64,000 nucleotides of DNA from Arcuatula senhousia (taxonomy: Eukaryota > Mollusca > Bivalvia > Mytilida > Mytilidae), in the NCBI GenBank assembly GCA_963971305.1, contig OZ020308.1, positions 20,059,092 through 20,123,091 on the forward strand, written 5' to 3'. The translations under genes were made by a program, and so were the position numbers. Numbering within the stretch: the first letter of the stretch is position 1; every line of letters begins with the position of its first letter. The notes under the pieces are model-generated. The model saw nothing but the letters and a program-made list of their open reading frames with translations, was not told the origin of the DNA and ran no database searches. Below, piece by piece: positions 45,957-56,527 of the stretch.

Positions 45957-46312
45957 TTATATTACTAAACACCGATTCAAGATCTTTTTTAGGTATTGGT
46001 CTGACAAATCACTGCCACCGGGTAAAACTGAAAGTTGATATGTCCGCATCCTCGGAAACCCAGGGTTTCTTCTCTCGTTTAGTAAGCGAGAGAAGAATCC
46101 CTGGGTTTCCGAGGATGATATGTCCGTTGACTCTTTAGATATCTGCACCAGGAAACATGAAAACGACCAAGCTCACTGAAGGCATGGGGAACAATAGCTA
46201 ATAAGTTTTCTTTCATGGCTTCTGGATTGTAACTGTTTTGTGAAATCGCATAGGAAGCACCTTTCACAAAATAGCTATTAGCAGTGCTCGTCAAAACTTT
46301 AAAGCTATACAA
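45957..46312 (-). pseudogene. Mutator-like ORF fragment split by a foldback insertion
   Basis: Minus strand. 46312-46126 reads MYSFKVLTSTANSYFVKG through IVPHAFSELGRFHVSWCRYL. If the 71-bp foldback and one 9-bp target copy are ignored, the frame continues without a break to LSVLPGGSDLSDQYLKKIL and ends at 45957. The H-A-F ... W-C ... L-P-x-G-x-D-L pattern resembles the Mutator-like transposase domain common in cnidarian and mollusc genomes. That family call is tentative. The insertion length (80 bp) shifts the frame, so the copy is dead. Confidence 0.5.
46047..46117. mobile_element. 71-bp foldback element with 9-bp target duplication
   Basis: 31-bp arms (46047-46077, 46087-46117) start CATCCTCGGAAACCC and differ at one position; the loop is 9 bp. 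Flanked by ATATGTCCG at 46038-46046 and 46118-46126. A 9-bp duplication is typical of Mutator-type elements. Confidence 0.82.
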
Positions 46313-46319
46313 AGAGTTT

Positions 46320-47030
46320 GAAACATTCTTTTTACTTGGGTTTTGTTAATGTGTTTTTTTTATGTCCTGATGTACAATCTGTTTCAATTTGGGACTAGTT
46401 GTCGAATCCTGTCATTGTGATGCTCTTAAGTTTGTATCTTATTTCTTATAAATTAGAAACAAACTCGACTGCTAAGGCAGACTCCATCGCTTTAGCACTT
46501 CCAGTGAAGTTTTTTTGTCTGCAGTCATGACATACAAATCATTTGTAAAATGACAATTTCGACAATCAATAGACTTTACGCCTTAGTCTAAACATTTTCC
46601 ACTCTCCTTTCCGATTCTAGTTGCATGCCCTACAATATTCGAAATATAACAAATAGGGGTTTGCAGACCAAAAACACAATAAAAAAACTGAACTTCAGCA
46701 TTTAATTTAAGCAATGCATCACATAAATAATTTTAGGGTACCTTGAGTTCAGGTAGCTGATTGTAGCTTGGTTGTAATATTTTTTTATTTATTATTTTTT
46801 GTATGTTGTGTTTCTTTTTATGATGATTTTATATGAAGTTGTGTTCATTAGTTAGTTAACTAACTAACTAAGATAGTTTTGCCAGAATCATATTTTGTAA
46901 TAAGTGTAATAAAGATGTCTAAATTTCAGTTTCACTATTAAATGACGTTTTTCGTAAGAAAAGTTCATAGTTTTTTTATATTTTTATAGTTTTTTTATAT
47001 TTTTTTTTTACTATAGAGCTAAACATTCCC
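46320..47030. other. No gene recognised
   Basis: AT-rich; a TTAGTTAGTTAACTAACTAAC palindromic microsatellite near 46848 resembles SINE tail repeats. Confidence 0.45.
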
Positions 47031-47033
47031 GAG

Positions 47034-47568
47034 CCGATCTCAGAAAGTGTTAGTTATTGCTTTACTCCCAAAGCAGCGCGATTTCGGCTATATCCGGGAG
47101 ATGAACATGAAAGTGGTGATACAATGAACATGAAATGATGATGAAGTGGAGGAAATGGGGACACAAGGCCAATCGGGTAGGAGAGTTTTGAATGCCACTG
47201 GAAAAAGGAGTGATGGGTAGGGACGGGAAATTTTGCCTCCTCCATGGGGATCCTACGGGTCCTACTCTTACCGAGACCTGCAGCAGGGTTCTTTAACGTG
47301 CGAGGAACGTGACATTTTTCCCAACACGGTGCACCACTATGGTTTGCGGTCAGGTTTTCCGCATTATCGCCTGACGACCCCGCATCTCTCGATGTTAGGG
47401 CTGCCCCATTCAACCACCTGGGGCACACATCCCAGTCGCTTTCTGGGCAAAGCGGCCTGACCCCGATGTCAGGTTTCTGAGCTCTCTTTAGTGGACTTTT
47501 ACCGACAAGCTTAGCGCTGCTGCGGGCCTATTCGCCTCCCGGGCCCCGCACGGGACGGCAAAACTTTG
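47034..47568 (-). mobile_element. SINE-like repeat (about 500 bp), copy 1
   Basis: Minus-strand copy. It runs from the CCCGTGCGGGGCCCGG head through CATCGGGGTCAGGCCGC, CACGTTAAAGAACCCTGC and GAAATCGCGCTGCTTTGGG to a GTTAGTTATT tail at the left. Reading frames inside it are shadows. Confidence 0.7.
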
Positions 47569-47569
47569 T

Positions 47570-48680
47570 AATTGGTTTTTAATGATGTGTATCCCGAAGT
47601 GCAAGTTGCAACTTTTGTGCGCTTTCGGTTTCTTGCATTTTTTTTATGAATTTTGTGCAAGTACATGTAAAGGTTAACAGAAATGAAGAAACTTTTTTTT
47701 TTACTTTTTGTACCTAGATAACTTTAGTTCTTGTTGCATGCTCTCTATACAAGTTTCTTTTGCATCCTGTTCAATCGTTACTCCAATTTCACGCTCTCTG
47801 GATTAGATGGCGTTTACAGTAATCGGCCGCAGTGGAATATTCAGCGTTGAGAAAAAGTTTCCGATTTGCTTAGGACCTAAAGCAGTGGGTATCATTGCTG
47901 AATTGAAATTAAAGAATTTTATCTAGATCTATATCATTCCTAATGCTGTGAGTAATCTGAATATTTATTTAATATAATAATTCGTTCCTAAGCTGTGTAC
48001 CAAATATGAAATCAATCCCTAGATTTGAAACAGAGAAATCGACGATGAATGTATGAGCGGACGGAAGGACAAATTAAGTTTTATAATATAGGCCCTCTTT
48101 TATGCGTAATAATAATTTTGCGTATATATTTATTCAAAATAATTTCTTTAAAAATGAAGATATCCTAAGCTCGGATCAATTTGATACCATTAAATGCACA
48201 ACTGCATGTTCACTTATAAGCATGCATACGCAACGTAATTTCTCAGTAAGTTTTTCTTAGTGCAGCTTTGGAGTTAACATCCCATCCTTGTCACTTTTTC
48301 CCTCGGCTTTGTGTTGCTTCCCAGTATAAATGGAATTTATAAAACCACAGACGCATTTAGTATTTAAAATACGACAAAAACCACCAGGCAGTTTTTGAGC
48401 TGCAATGACTCGGTTGTGCATTTCTGACATCTTTCCAATTGTTCTGGAAGGAATCCAAGCTCTACATTTCTTTGGCCCTCATTTCATGGAATATTACCGT
48501 AGTCTGTCTGTATCATATTGTCGGAAACATTTTTTTATTTATCCGGAACTTCTATCTTTCTTTTCTTCCACTTAAATCTACCACTTTTTGTGTGAAGTCG
48601 ACGTTTTTTCGTCATACTCAGAATTTGTGGACTCAAAAGAGATTTGACAAACGTCACAATTAGAAAATTATAAAAATTAT
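47570..48680. other. No gene recognised
   Basis: The spacer between the inverted SINE copies. No gene seen; the Penelope tail follows at 48683. Confidence 0.5.
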
Positions 48681-48682
48681 TC

Positions 48683-48947
48683 TTTCCGGATTTGAACAAC
48701 ACTTAATCGATCTTTGGCAACGTGACGGGTGTGCTATAGCAAGCAGGAACTGCTTACTCTTCCGGAGCACCTGAGTTCACTCTCGTTTCGACTTGAGTTC
48801 GCGATGCTGAATGCGGTTTTGTTGTTATGTGTGTGTGTGTTCTATGTTGTTATGTGGTTTGTTTTGTTGTGATGATTTTTTTGTCTTTGTCTTTACGGTT
48901 TTATGATACTGATTACCCCTTTGGTACACCTTTGCTTCTTTCATACA
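48683..48947 (+). mobile_element. Penelope family B tail
   Basis: Well preserved tail from CCGGATTTGAACAACAC to the terminal CACCTTTGCTTCTTTCA. No RT is attached. Confidence 0.7.
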
Positions 48948-49092
48948 TTTCACCGCATTTGTCATCAAACATGTCAAACATATTATTTTAATGATTTACG
49001 AAAATTTAGATGAAGTACGAAATCCAGACCGTCTTTGCAATTCATATATACAAACATTCTGTTTATTATGAGAATAAGTTCAAAACAATTTA

Positions 49093-49606
49093 GGCCCGGG
49101 AGGCGAATAGGCCCGCAGCAGCGCTAAGCTTGTCGGTAAAAGTCCACTAAAGAGCGCTCAGAAACCTGACATCGGGGTCAGGCCGCTCTGCCCACAAAGC
49201 GACTGGGATGTGTGCCCCAGGTGGTTGAATGGGGCAGCCCTGACATCGAGAGATGCGGGGTCGTCAGGCGATAATGCGGAAAACCTGACCGCAAACCATA
49301 GTGGTGCACCGTGTTGGGAAAAATGTCACGTTCCTCGCACGTTAAAGAACACTGCTGCAGGTCTCGGTAAGAGTAGGATCCCCATGCAGGAGGCAAAATT
49401 TCCCGTCCCTAACCATCACTCCTTTTTCCAGTGGCAGTCAAAACTCTCCTACCCGATTCGCCTTGTGTCCCCATTTCCTCCACTTCATCATAATTTCATG
49501 TTCATTGTATCACCACTTTCATGTTCATCTCCCGGATATAGCCGAAATCGCGCTGCTTGGGAGTAAAGCAATAACTTACTAACTAACTAACTTAAAACAA
49601 TTTAGT
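49093..49606 (+). mobile_element. SINE-like repeat, copy 2 (inverted relative to copy 1)
   Basis: Plus-strand copy, nearly identical to 47034-47568 over the body, ending in (TAAC)n. The two form a 0.5-kb inverted repeat about 1.5 kb apart. Confidence 0.7.
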
Positions 49607-49609
49607 TTG

Positions 49610-50370
49610 AAATAATTAGGCCACAGGTTCTGTATGCTGGTAATTTCTTTTTATCAATTTTAACGTTTCCAACAGATTTCTCGATCTTTTTTTGGAAGAA
49701 ATTCGTTTGCGTGTTTATGAAGGCCATGGTTGTTCGACCGGATTCGATTGATTAAGCATAATATAACTTTTTGAAAGCTGTATAACTCTTTTAGTTTAGT
49801 GACTTTTCATATGATATTTAGATTTTTAAATGTACTAACCGGCTTAACTTTTTATCATTTGAAAACTCGTGGTGAAAAAAAAATGAAAGTGTAATTTACA
49901 TATATCATTTCCAAAAAAAAAACTAACATTATATGTTTCGCTGGTTTGCCGGGACAAAATCGCTATTTTTTTTTAAAGTGTTGCCAATATATTTTATTTA
50001 CTAAAATTAAAATACAAAAGTACGTACAACAGATTAAACCAACCTCCGTTTTCATACGCTGTAGATCTATACACATATCGTAACGTCATGATCGATAACT
50101 CTTCACGTAACGTCAAGTGGTATCCTTTGAATCCAGTATTGAAAGCTGCATTGGATTAAATGCATTACCAACTTTAGAAATTTCATCTTTAAAATTCAAA
50201 ATTTTCATATTTCATTCGATGAAGATAAGATGCAGTAGGTTGTTTTGCACTAATATAACCACATACTTCATGATGCGACATATTTTGGCTTTTGAAATGT
50301 CATTGTTTGAAAACATTGTAATTTCGCAGTAAATTCCATTGATACCCATACCCCAATAAATGCACTGGCA
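49610..50370. other. No gene recognised
   Basis: AT-rich, no structure seen. Confidence 0.5.
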
Positions 50371-50375
50371 AAATA

Positions 50376-50520
50376 TCAGTGAGTGAGTTGGTGTTTTACG
50401 CCCGTGCAACGCTATATAGGTTATTTACAGGCGATGAACATGAAAAGGATGATACAATGAACATGAAATGATGATGATAAATGAAATATGGGGGTGGGAT
50501 GGGACACAAAGGACCGGGCA
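50376..50520 (-). repeat. SINE-like tail, 5'-truncated
   Basis: Minus-strand tail (GAGTGAGTTGGTGTTTTACG, ACGCTATATAGGTTATTTAC) and about 100 bp of the 3' body. Confidence 0.65.
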
Positions 50521-50589
50521 AAATATCAAAATGTATTTTTAATGAAACTTTTTTATGTTTTGGAGTTTGTTTATATACTTGGGATTTTT

Positions 50590-51309
50590 ATACCCCCACT
50601 CGTAAGAGAGGGGGCTATATTGCAATCACCTTGTCCGTCCGTCCGTCTGTCCATCCGGTTCAATTTCTCTGCTTCTACTGGATGAATTGGTTTCAAATTT
50701 GGTACACAGCTTCAGCATGATGAGTTATACTTTGCCTACCCTTTCCAGGTCAGTCCATCATATACTTCCTGTTTTCCAAGCCGACTTAGGCTTTTTTAGG
50801 GGAAAAAAAATTGGAATGTGAAATTTTTCGTAACAGATTTCTCGGCTTCTACTGGATGGATTGGTTTCAAATTTGGTACACAGCTTCAGCATGATGAGTT
50901 ATACAGTGCCTCCCCTTTCCAGGTCAGTCCATCATCTACTTCCTGTTTTTCGAGCCGACTTAGACTTTTATGGGTAAAAAATTTGAAAAGTGAAATTTTT
51001 CGTAACAGATTTCTCGGCTTCTACTGGATGGATTGGTTTCAAATTTGGTACACAGCTTCAGTATGATTAGTTATACCGTGCCTCCCCTTTCCAGGTCAAT
51101 CCATCATCTACTTCCTGTTTTCAGAGCTGACTTAGACTTTTTATGGGTAAAAAATAGACAATTTTTCGTAACAGATTTCTCGGGTTCTAGAGAAGGGATT
51201 GATTTTAAATTTGGTATACAGCTTTAGCATGATGAGTTGTACCGTGCCTCCCCTTTCCAGGTCAGTTGGTCATCTACTTCCTGTTTTCTGAATGGCCGAG
51301 TGGGGGTAT
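50590..51309 (-). mobile_element. 170-bp module element with perfect 13-bp terminal repeats
   Basis: ATACCCCCACTCG at 50590-50602 is matched by its complement at 51297-51309. A GTCC microsatellite (50632-50652) follows the left end, then about four units spaced 167-180 bp (CTACTTCCTGTTTT markers at 50754, 50934, 51104 and 51271). No protein. Confidence 0.78.
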
Positions 51310-51423
51310 GCTTAGCACGACTTAGTGCAACCCCTTGTTTCTATTAAATTATTTGAAAAATTATCAACCAATCCTGGAGCTCTAAGATGCAAATTACGTA
51401 CAAGAAAGCTCTCCTACTCAATC

Positions 51424-51612
51424 TTAATCTTGTTGGTGTTTAACGCCCGTGCAACGCTATATAGGTTATTTACAGGCGATTAATATGAAGAGGCAGGATG
51501 ATAAATTATGATCAGAAATGAAATATGGGGCTGGGGTGGGAAACAAAGGAACGGTAAATTTTGAAGAACCACAGGAAAAGGGAAAAAGTGGGTAGGGGCG
51601 GAAAATTCAGCC
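51424..51612 (-). repeat. SINE-like tail, 5'-truncated
   Basis: Minus-strand copy of the 3' third (CCCGTGCAACGCTATATAGG, CCTTTGTTTCCC-type body read inverted). Confidence 0.65.
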
Positions 51613-51929
51613 CATGTTGTGTCTCCAAAACGTATATTTTTTCCTCAGTATTTCTTGGTTTGGCCTTAGTTGCCGAGATACACTTTTGAAAATGATAACC
51701 ACTCTTTCGAAACTTTCTTGTTTTACACTTTGCCAACCTTCTGTCACGCATGCAAATGCTTTAAACCTTCTTTTTGCAGTCGGATTTATGTTTACTCACC
51801 GTAGGTATGTGAAATGTGTGCAAAAGTAGAACCTTTGGACATTCCAATTTTCAAACACTCTGGTTTCCCTTCAACACCACGAATAAATCTTTCGCCTTTT
51901 ACTAATGATTTCCGTGGAGAAGTTACGGA

Positions 51930-52620
51930 GCCAATCTCGAGGATCTACAACAATACCCACAAGATAGCTCTAAACAACAATATTATCCATACATTCCAAT
52001 CCAACAACTACATCCAACTGTTTCTACCCAACATGATAGAAATTACAGACCAACAAATGGCCAATATAGATATCAGCAACCCAATAGAACTACATGCAGC
52101 AATGAGAATAGAGCCGGACAACCTAAATTCTACCCAACAGAGAGCACCACATTTTTTACTCGTACGAGGCCTCCATCCTTACCAGATGTATCACATGTTA
52201 TTGCTCCAAATAATGATGAAGATGTAAATATTTCTGAAGATAGAGAAACCGTTAATAGCAAGGATGCATGCAGTACTGAAAACTTGTGTATTTTAGATTT
52301 AACTGTAAGAATAGTTTTACCTGTGTTCCCATTGAAGGCAATGAATTTGCGGATATAATACTCATTCAAGAACACTGGCTATATCATTGTCAGATAAATA
52401 AGCTGGACGAAATAAATGAAAATTATTATGGAGTAGGAAAAGCAGTTGACTCACATGACCCAATTGCTCCTTTACAAATGTCAAGATTGATATGGTGGAA
52501 CTGCGATACTCTGGAACAAGAAGCTTGATCCAATTATAGGGCCTGTAGACATAGGATCTGAGAGAATTCAGTGCATTGAAGTTAACTGTGCACTGAATTC
52601 TCTCAGATCCTATGTCTATT
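51930..52620 (+). pseudogene. LINE endonuclease region (frameshifted)
   Basis: 51930-52300 reads a Q/Y/P/N-rich linker (DLQQYPQDSSKQQYYPYIP, then TTFFTRTRPPSLPDVSHVIA). A shift near 52300 leads to FNCKNSF and then ADIILIQEHWLYHCQINKL, the start of an APE-type endonuclease of a non-LTR retrotransposon (the E of QEHW is a metal ligand). Another shift gives GTAILWNKKLDPIIGPVDIG and RIQCIEVN. The copy ends in a perfect hairpin. CR1/L2-like clades are possible; I cannot place it. Confidence 0.65.
52547..52617. repeat. Perfect 29-bp inverted repeat with 13-bp loop
   Basis: 52547-52575 is exactly complementary to 52589-52617 (arms begin AGACATAGGATCTGAGAG). The left arm is LINE endonuclease coding sequence. 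Confidence 0.92.
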
Positions 52621-53090
52621 TTATGCCCTCAAATTCCCGATGCCATTTTTGTAAATGTCATTTGATTGCCGGAGTTCGTATGCCTTAAAAAAGTCATGAC
52701 ATACAAACATAGTTGAAATATTTTGCAAGACCTAAATTTACAAGCCATTTTTCATTGATTTATATAACTCAAATGGACTTATATGAATAAATGAACAAAG
52801 GAAATAAAACTGCAATTTTATGATTTTGTAAATTTCAAATTAAAAGAAATTTTGTGTCAGAAAATAGACTTCAGTGTTTTATGTAGTTTGAGTGGTGTTC
52901 CTGTTATCAGGGAATACATTTGCTTTCTCAAAAACAACCGTCTTGAATGCACTCATGGAGCCCGTCAACTGTTAATATTTTTCTCGCTCGACATATGTAG
53001 TGTACGTTGTACAATATACCGGTATGTGTTTATTATAATTTCAGATTTTTCACATCAAGGTATATATGTATACATTTTAAAATTACAAGC
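52620..53090. other. No gene recognised
   Basis: May be the upstream part of the CTGATGAAG repeat at 53092. No domain recognised. Confidence 0.4.
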
Positions 53091-53091
53091 G

Positions 53092-53216
53092 CTGATGAAG
53101 CTGGTCGGTCTAGCGAAATATCCGCAAATTTGATTATTAATTATTGTGTTTTGACTTTAATTGTTATTTTATTTAAACATCATATTTGATGTTGTTGTGC
53201 ACCATTTTAGAAGTTT
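53092..53216 (+). repeat. CTGATGAAG-hairpin-GAAA repeat tail, copy 2
   Basis: CTGATGA (53092-53098), one extra A, a GCTGG/CTAGC hairpin, GAAA (53115-53118), then CAAATTTGATTATTAATT and CACCATTTTAG shared with the 31.4-kb copy. Confidence 0.55.
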
Positions 53217-53668
53217 ATTTATCATTTTTGTTTGCACAATATCGTTATTTTTTTTGTTTTCTATCCGACATCCCGTAGGTTGATACGTTGGCTACTTCAT
53301 TCAGACGTTTACATATTAAATGTATATATTTTAGGTTATGAATTAATTCTATGTTTAATTTCAACCCTTACAGTGTTTTCCCGCCAATATTGCACATTTG
53401 TTTATAAAAAAATTCATGACCTTACATTTATGAAAATAAACAGATAAGTAACGTTTGTCTTTGATTGATAATTTTTTTTGTGTGTATTTTATTTTTTTTA
53501 TGGACAAATTTCTGAAACCTACAATGGGGGGATTATGTTTAATGTAGAATTAATTTATATAGGTCTTAGTCACGAACCATTTCATTTTCGGTGGGGGGAA
53601 GGGGAGTGGCCTAGAATTTTACTGTGAGTAGGGAATTTTTTTTCGCCCGCTTCGTGGTCAAGATTTTT

Positions 53669-53900
53669 ATGCCCCCGCGACATGTCGGGGGCATTAAGGT
53701 TTACTCATGTCCGTCCGTCTGTACTAAATTTCTGTAAAGCTTTTCTCAGAAACCGTACATGGCAATGATTTGAACTTGGTACGATGATTCAGCATGAAAA
53801 CTGAAACTATACGTCCTAAGTGACTTTCAGACTTTTGGGATTGTTGCTTACTGTTAGGGGCCAGGGCCAGAGGGGGAATCCGTGTGCCATGGACATATTC
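53669..53900 (+). mobile_element. Module-element head with ATGCCCCCG hairpin
   Basis: ATGCCCCCG and CGGGGGCAT (53669-53694) form a hairpin, followed by TCCGTCCGTC and one diverged unit. No right end found. Confidence 0.5.
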
Positions 53901-54182
53901 TTCTTAATTTTTTACACATACAACCAAGATTTTTTTTTTGTATGTGCCTGCTTGAAAAGTGGTTGGTATATAGTGATGTGCGTTAATGCAGGCTAAATTA
54001 TTTTTTCACAAAATTCAGGGCCAGGATATTTTAAGAAAAAATCCTAAATCCTAGATCCTAGCCCCCCCACACTATGGTAAATCAAATGGTTCATACCTTA
54101 TAGTGAGGTGATTGCTACACTGTGCATTTTAACTATCTATTGCATATCTATTTATGGTGATGGCTTTATCTATATTCATTAT

Positions 54183-55130
54183 TATATATTATTACTAATA
54201 TAATGGTATGATGCTGTCGTCGTCGTCGTTGTCTGTTAAGGTTTGCACGATAACTTAAGCTCTAATTATTCGATTGACTTGAAACTTAGCAGCGTTGATC
54301 CTTACTATAAAAGGATGGATGGGATTGATGGTGGGGTCCCCCTTTTTTCGTTTAGAAATTAGGGGCCAAATATGCTATTTCTTTGTTGGTTTCCACAATA
54401 ACTTAAGTTTTAATAATCCGATTGCTTTGTAATTTGGCAGTGATGCTCCTTACAATAAAAGGATGGATGGGATTGAATAAGAAATTAGGGGCCCAAAAAG
54501 GGGCAAAGAATTGAATGTTTTATTTGTTCCTACAATAACTTTAGTGCTAGTTAGCCAATTGCTATGAAATCTGTCAAGGATTGTCCTTACCATAATAGAG
54601 CGGGTCAATCAAATTTTGGGACCCCCCCCCTGTTTCAGCCGTTACAAAATAAGGGGCCAAAAGGGGCCGAAATCGATTTTTTTTTTGGTCCGATTTTGAA
54701 AAAAAAATTTTGCAAGTTTGTTCTTGTCAAGTAGACAATACAAAATTTAGATTTAATTTTTGTGACCTCCCCTTTTTTTCACCTATAAGGGGCCGAAATC
54801 AAATTATTAAAAAAATTTGGTCCGATTTTGAATTTTTTTTTGCAAGTTTGTTCTTGTCAAGTAGCATTTCCAAAATTAAATTAAATTGTTGTGACACCCC
54901 TTTTCACCCGTTACAAAATTAAGGGCCAAAAGAGGTCGAAATCAAATTTTTTTTATTGGTCTGATTTTGAAATTTTGTTAGCAAGTTTGTTCTTGTGAAG
55001 TAGTGAATCCAAAAGTTAGATTAAATTTTTGCGACCTCCCCTTTTTCACCCGTTACATAATTAGAGGCCCAAAAGTGGCAAAAAATTCAAATATTTATTT
55101 GCTCTTATGGTAACTTTGGTCCTAGTTGAG
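54183..55130 (+). repeat. Degenerate tandem array after a GTC microsatellite
   Basis: A GTCGTCGTCGTCG run at 54216, then six or more units with spacing drifting between about 110 and 190 bp. Shared blocks are AGGGGCCAAAAGGGGCCGAA, GCAAGTTTGTTCTTGTCAAG and GGATGGATGGGATTG. Confidence 0.65.
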
Positions 55131-55365
55131 CCAATAGCTATTCCATCTCCTTTTGTTGACATCAGTAGATTGCCTGAATTTCACTATCTATGTTACGATG
55201 AAATGCAAGATTTATTAAGCAAGTATACAGGAGATGATCTGCCAGATTGGCTTACAGTACCAGATTTTTTCCTTCCTAGTAAAAATATAAAGAACCTGAT
55301 GGCCAACATCCTCGGACACCCAGGGTTTCCGATGATGGATGGCCAATTGCACAAACTGTTTTGAT
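55107..55365 (+). pseudogene. Unidentified ORF interrupted by a 31-bp foldback
   Basis: Reads FVDISRLPEFHYLCYDEMQD, LSKYTGDDLPDWLTVPDFFL and PSKNIKNLMAN, then the insertion. A plausible acceptor (TTTTGTTGACATCAG) precedes 55157, so this could be an internal or last exon. Without the insertion the frame runs NCTNCFDEY and stops. I do not recognise the family. The next frame (55361-55609) may have been the same protein before a one-base shift. Confidence 0.35.
55305..55335. mobile_element. 31-bp minimal copy of the CATCCTCGG foldback
   Basis: CATCCTCGGACACCC faces GGGTTTCCGATGATG with one base between. Flanked by GATGGCCAA on each side (9 bp). Same termini and same duplication length as the 71-bp copy. 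It sits in an open reading frame. Confidence 0.7.
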
Positions 55366-55609
55366 GAATATTAGCTATCTGATTGCAACTTCGAAAGAGG
55401 ACATTATTAATTACATACAGGAACTTAAAGAAAAAGAAAGGCAGAAAAAAAAGCAGATAAAATTGTTAGAAAAGTATAAGAACAAAGCAATAAATAAACT
55501 AACTATTCCAGATTTAAAGAAACTTCTGGACCATTTAGGGATAAAAGTTTACTCCAGTCAAACATTGAAGTTAGATTTGTTAAGATCTGTTGATGATGAA
55601 TGTATATAA
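55361..55609 (+). CDS. Lysine-rich coiled-coil and SAP-like ORF, unidentified
   Basis: 82 codons: ISYLIATSKEDIINYIQEL, then a charged coiled coil (KEKERQKKKQIKLLEKYKNK), then KLTIPDLKKLLDHLGIKVY and TLKLDLLRSV. The last part fits the two-helix SAP DNA-binding pattern (L..L...L...G......K..L...). It directly overlaps the end of the interrupted ORF upstream. It may be the C terminus of an element-encoded protein or the last exon of a gene. Confidence 0.35.
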   Translation: MMNISYLIATSKEDIINYIQELKEKERQKKKQIKLLEKYKNKAINKLTIPDLKKLLDHLGIKVYSSQTLKLDLLRSVDDECI

Positions 55610-55614
55610 ATCGA

Positions 55615-56525
55615 ATTCAACTTTACTAGTCAATGATTGAAAAAATGTGTTACAGTTTTCTCAGCAACTACTCAGCACATAAATGACATCATGAAATTAG
55701 GTCTTCCTGATATCTATTTCCTTTCTCTTCCAACTTAGTCAATTTTGGTTGAAAGCAGGTGTTATGTTGCATCTGATAAATGCTATTGTTTATCTCGTTT
55801 ATATTGTAAATTTTATCATCCATAGCAAAATATGGACTTCATGAAAATGTGTTGTGTTCAGTTGTGAGTATGGGCCATTTTATTATGATTGGGGGCCTGG
55901 AATTTTTGTTGGTAAAATAATAATTTCAAATTCGACTGAAAATTTTAAAAAGCATCTGGCAAGAAAAAAAACAGCGTTATTTATTGTAACTGGTATAAAA
56001 ATTTGAAAGAAAATTTGAAAGAAAAATTTTTACTCTAAAAAAATTATCATACTTCTGTCAGACCAAAAAAATGTATCAAAGGGTAACAATTACAGCCCCC
56101 AAGCCCCATCCTTAAGGAAAATAGGTGATGCCTTGCACATTTTAAAATATTTATTGTCACAACTATCAATATTGCCACTTTTTTTACTGTATATATGTTT
56201 TATTATTAAATGTGTGTTAATATTATATAATAAACTTTCATATTTATAGTTGGTCCGTCTTGGCAACAAGTCAAACAAGAATGATATTTGGATATACAGG
56301 AGTAGTGTTTGGCTTGTTTGAGTGTTAATATTGGTGGAGTTATGTTGTTGCAGATATGAATGTGTCAATTATGGTAAAAGAGATTTATAGCTGTTGTATG
56401 TGATTGCTCCATTTCTTATTTCATTCAAGGTCACAGTTGGACTATTGGTTATCATTGCCAACACATGATTTTTACCAAATTTGGTATGGTATTTACCCTT
56501 GCCAGTTGGACAGTTTGGTTTTTGT
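55615..56525. other. No gene recognised
   Basis: Begins with one diverged module-like block (GTTTTCTCAGCAACTACTC near 55655). Otherwise unassigned. Confidence 0.45.
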
Positions 56526-56527
56526 TT

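Noticed and set aside
47054..47428. 124-codon minus-strand frame
   Set aside because: Lies entirely inside the SINE-like repeat; the same translation appears at 49210-49566 in the inverted copy. A repeat, not a gene.
51814..52227. 137-codon frame as the LINE protein
   Set aside because: The alternative frame over 51930-52300 gives the Q/Y/P-rich linker that continues towards the endonuclease. The 137-codon frame is an overlapping shadow for most of its length.
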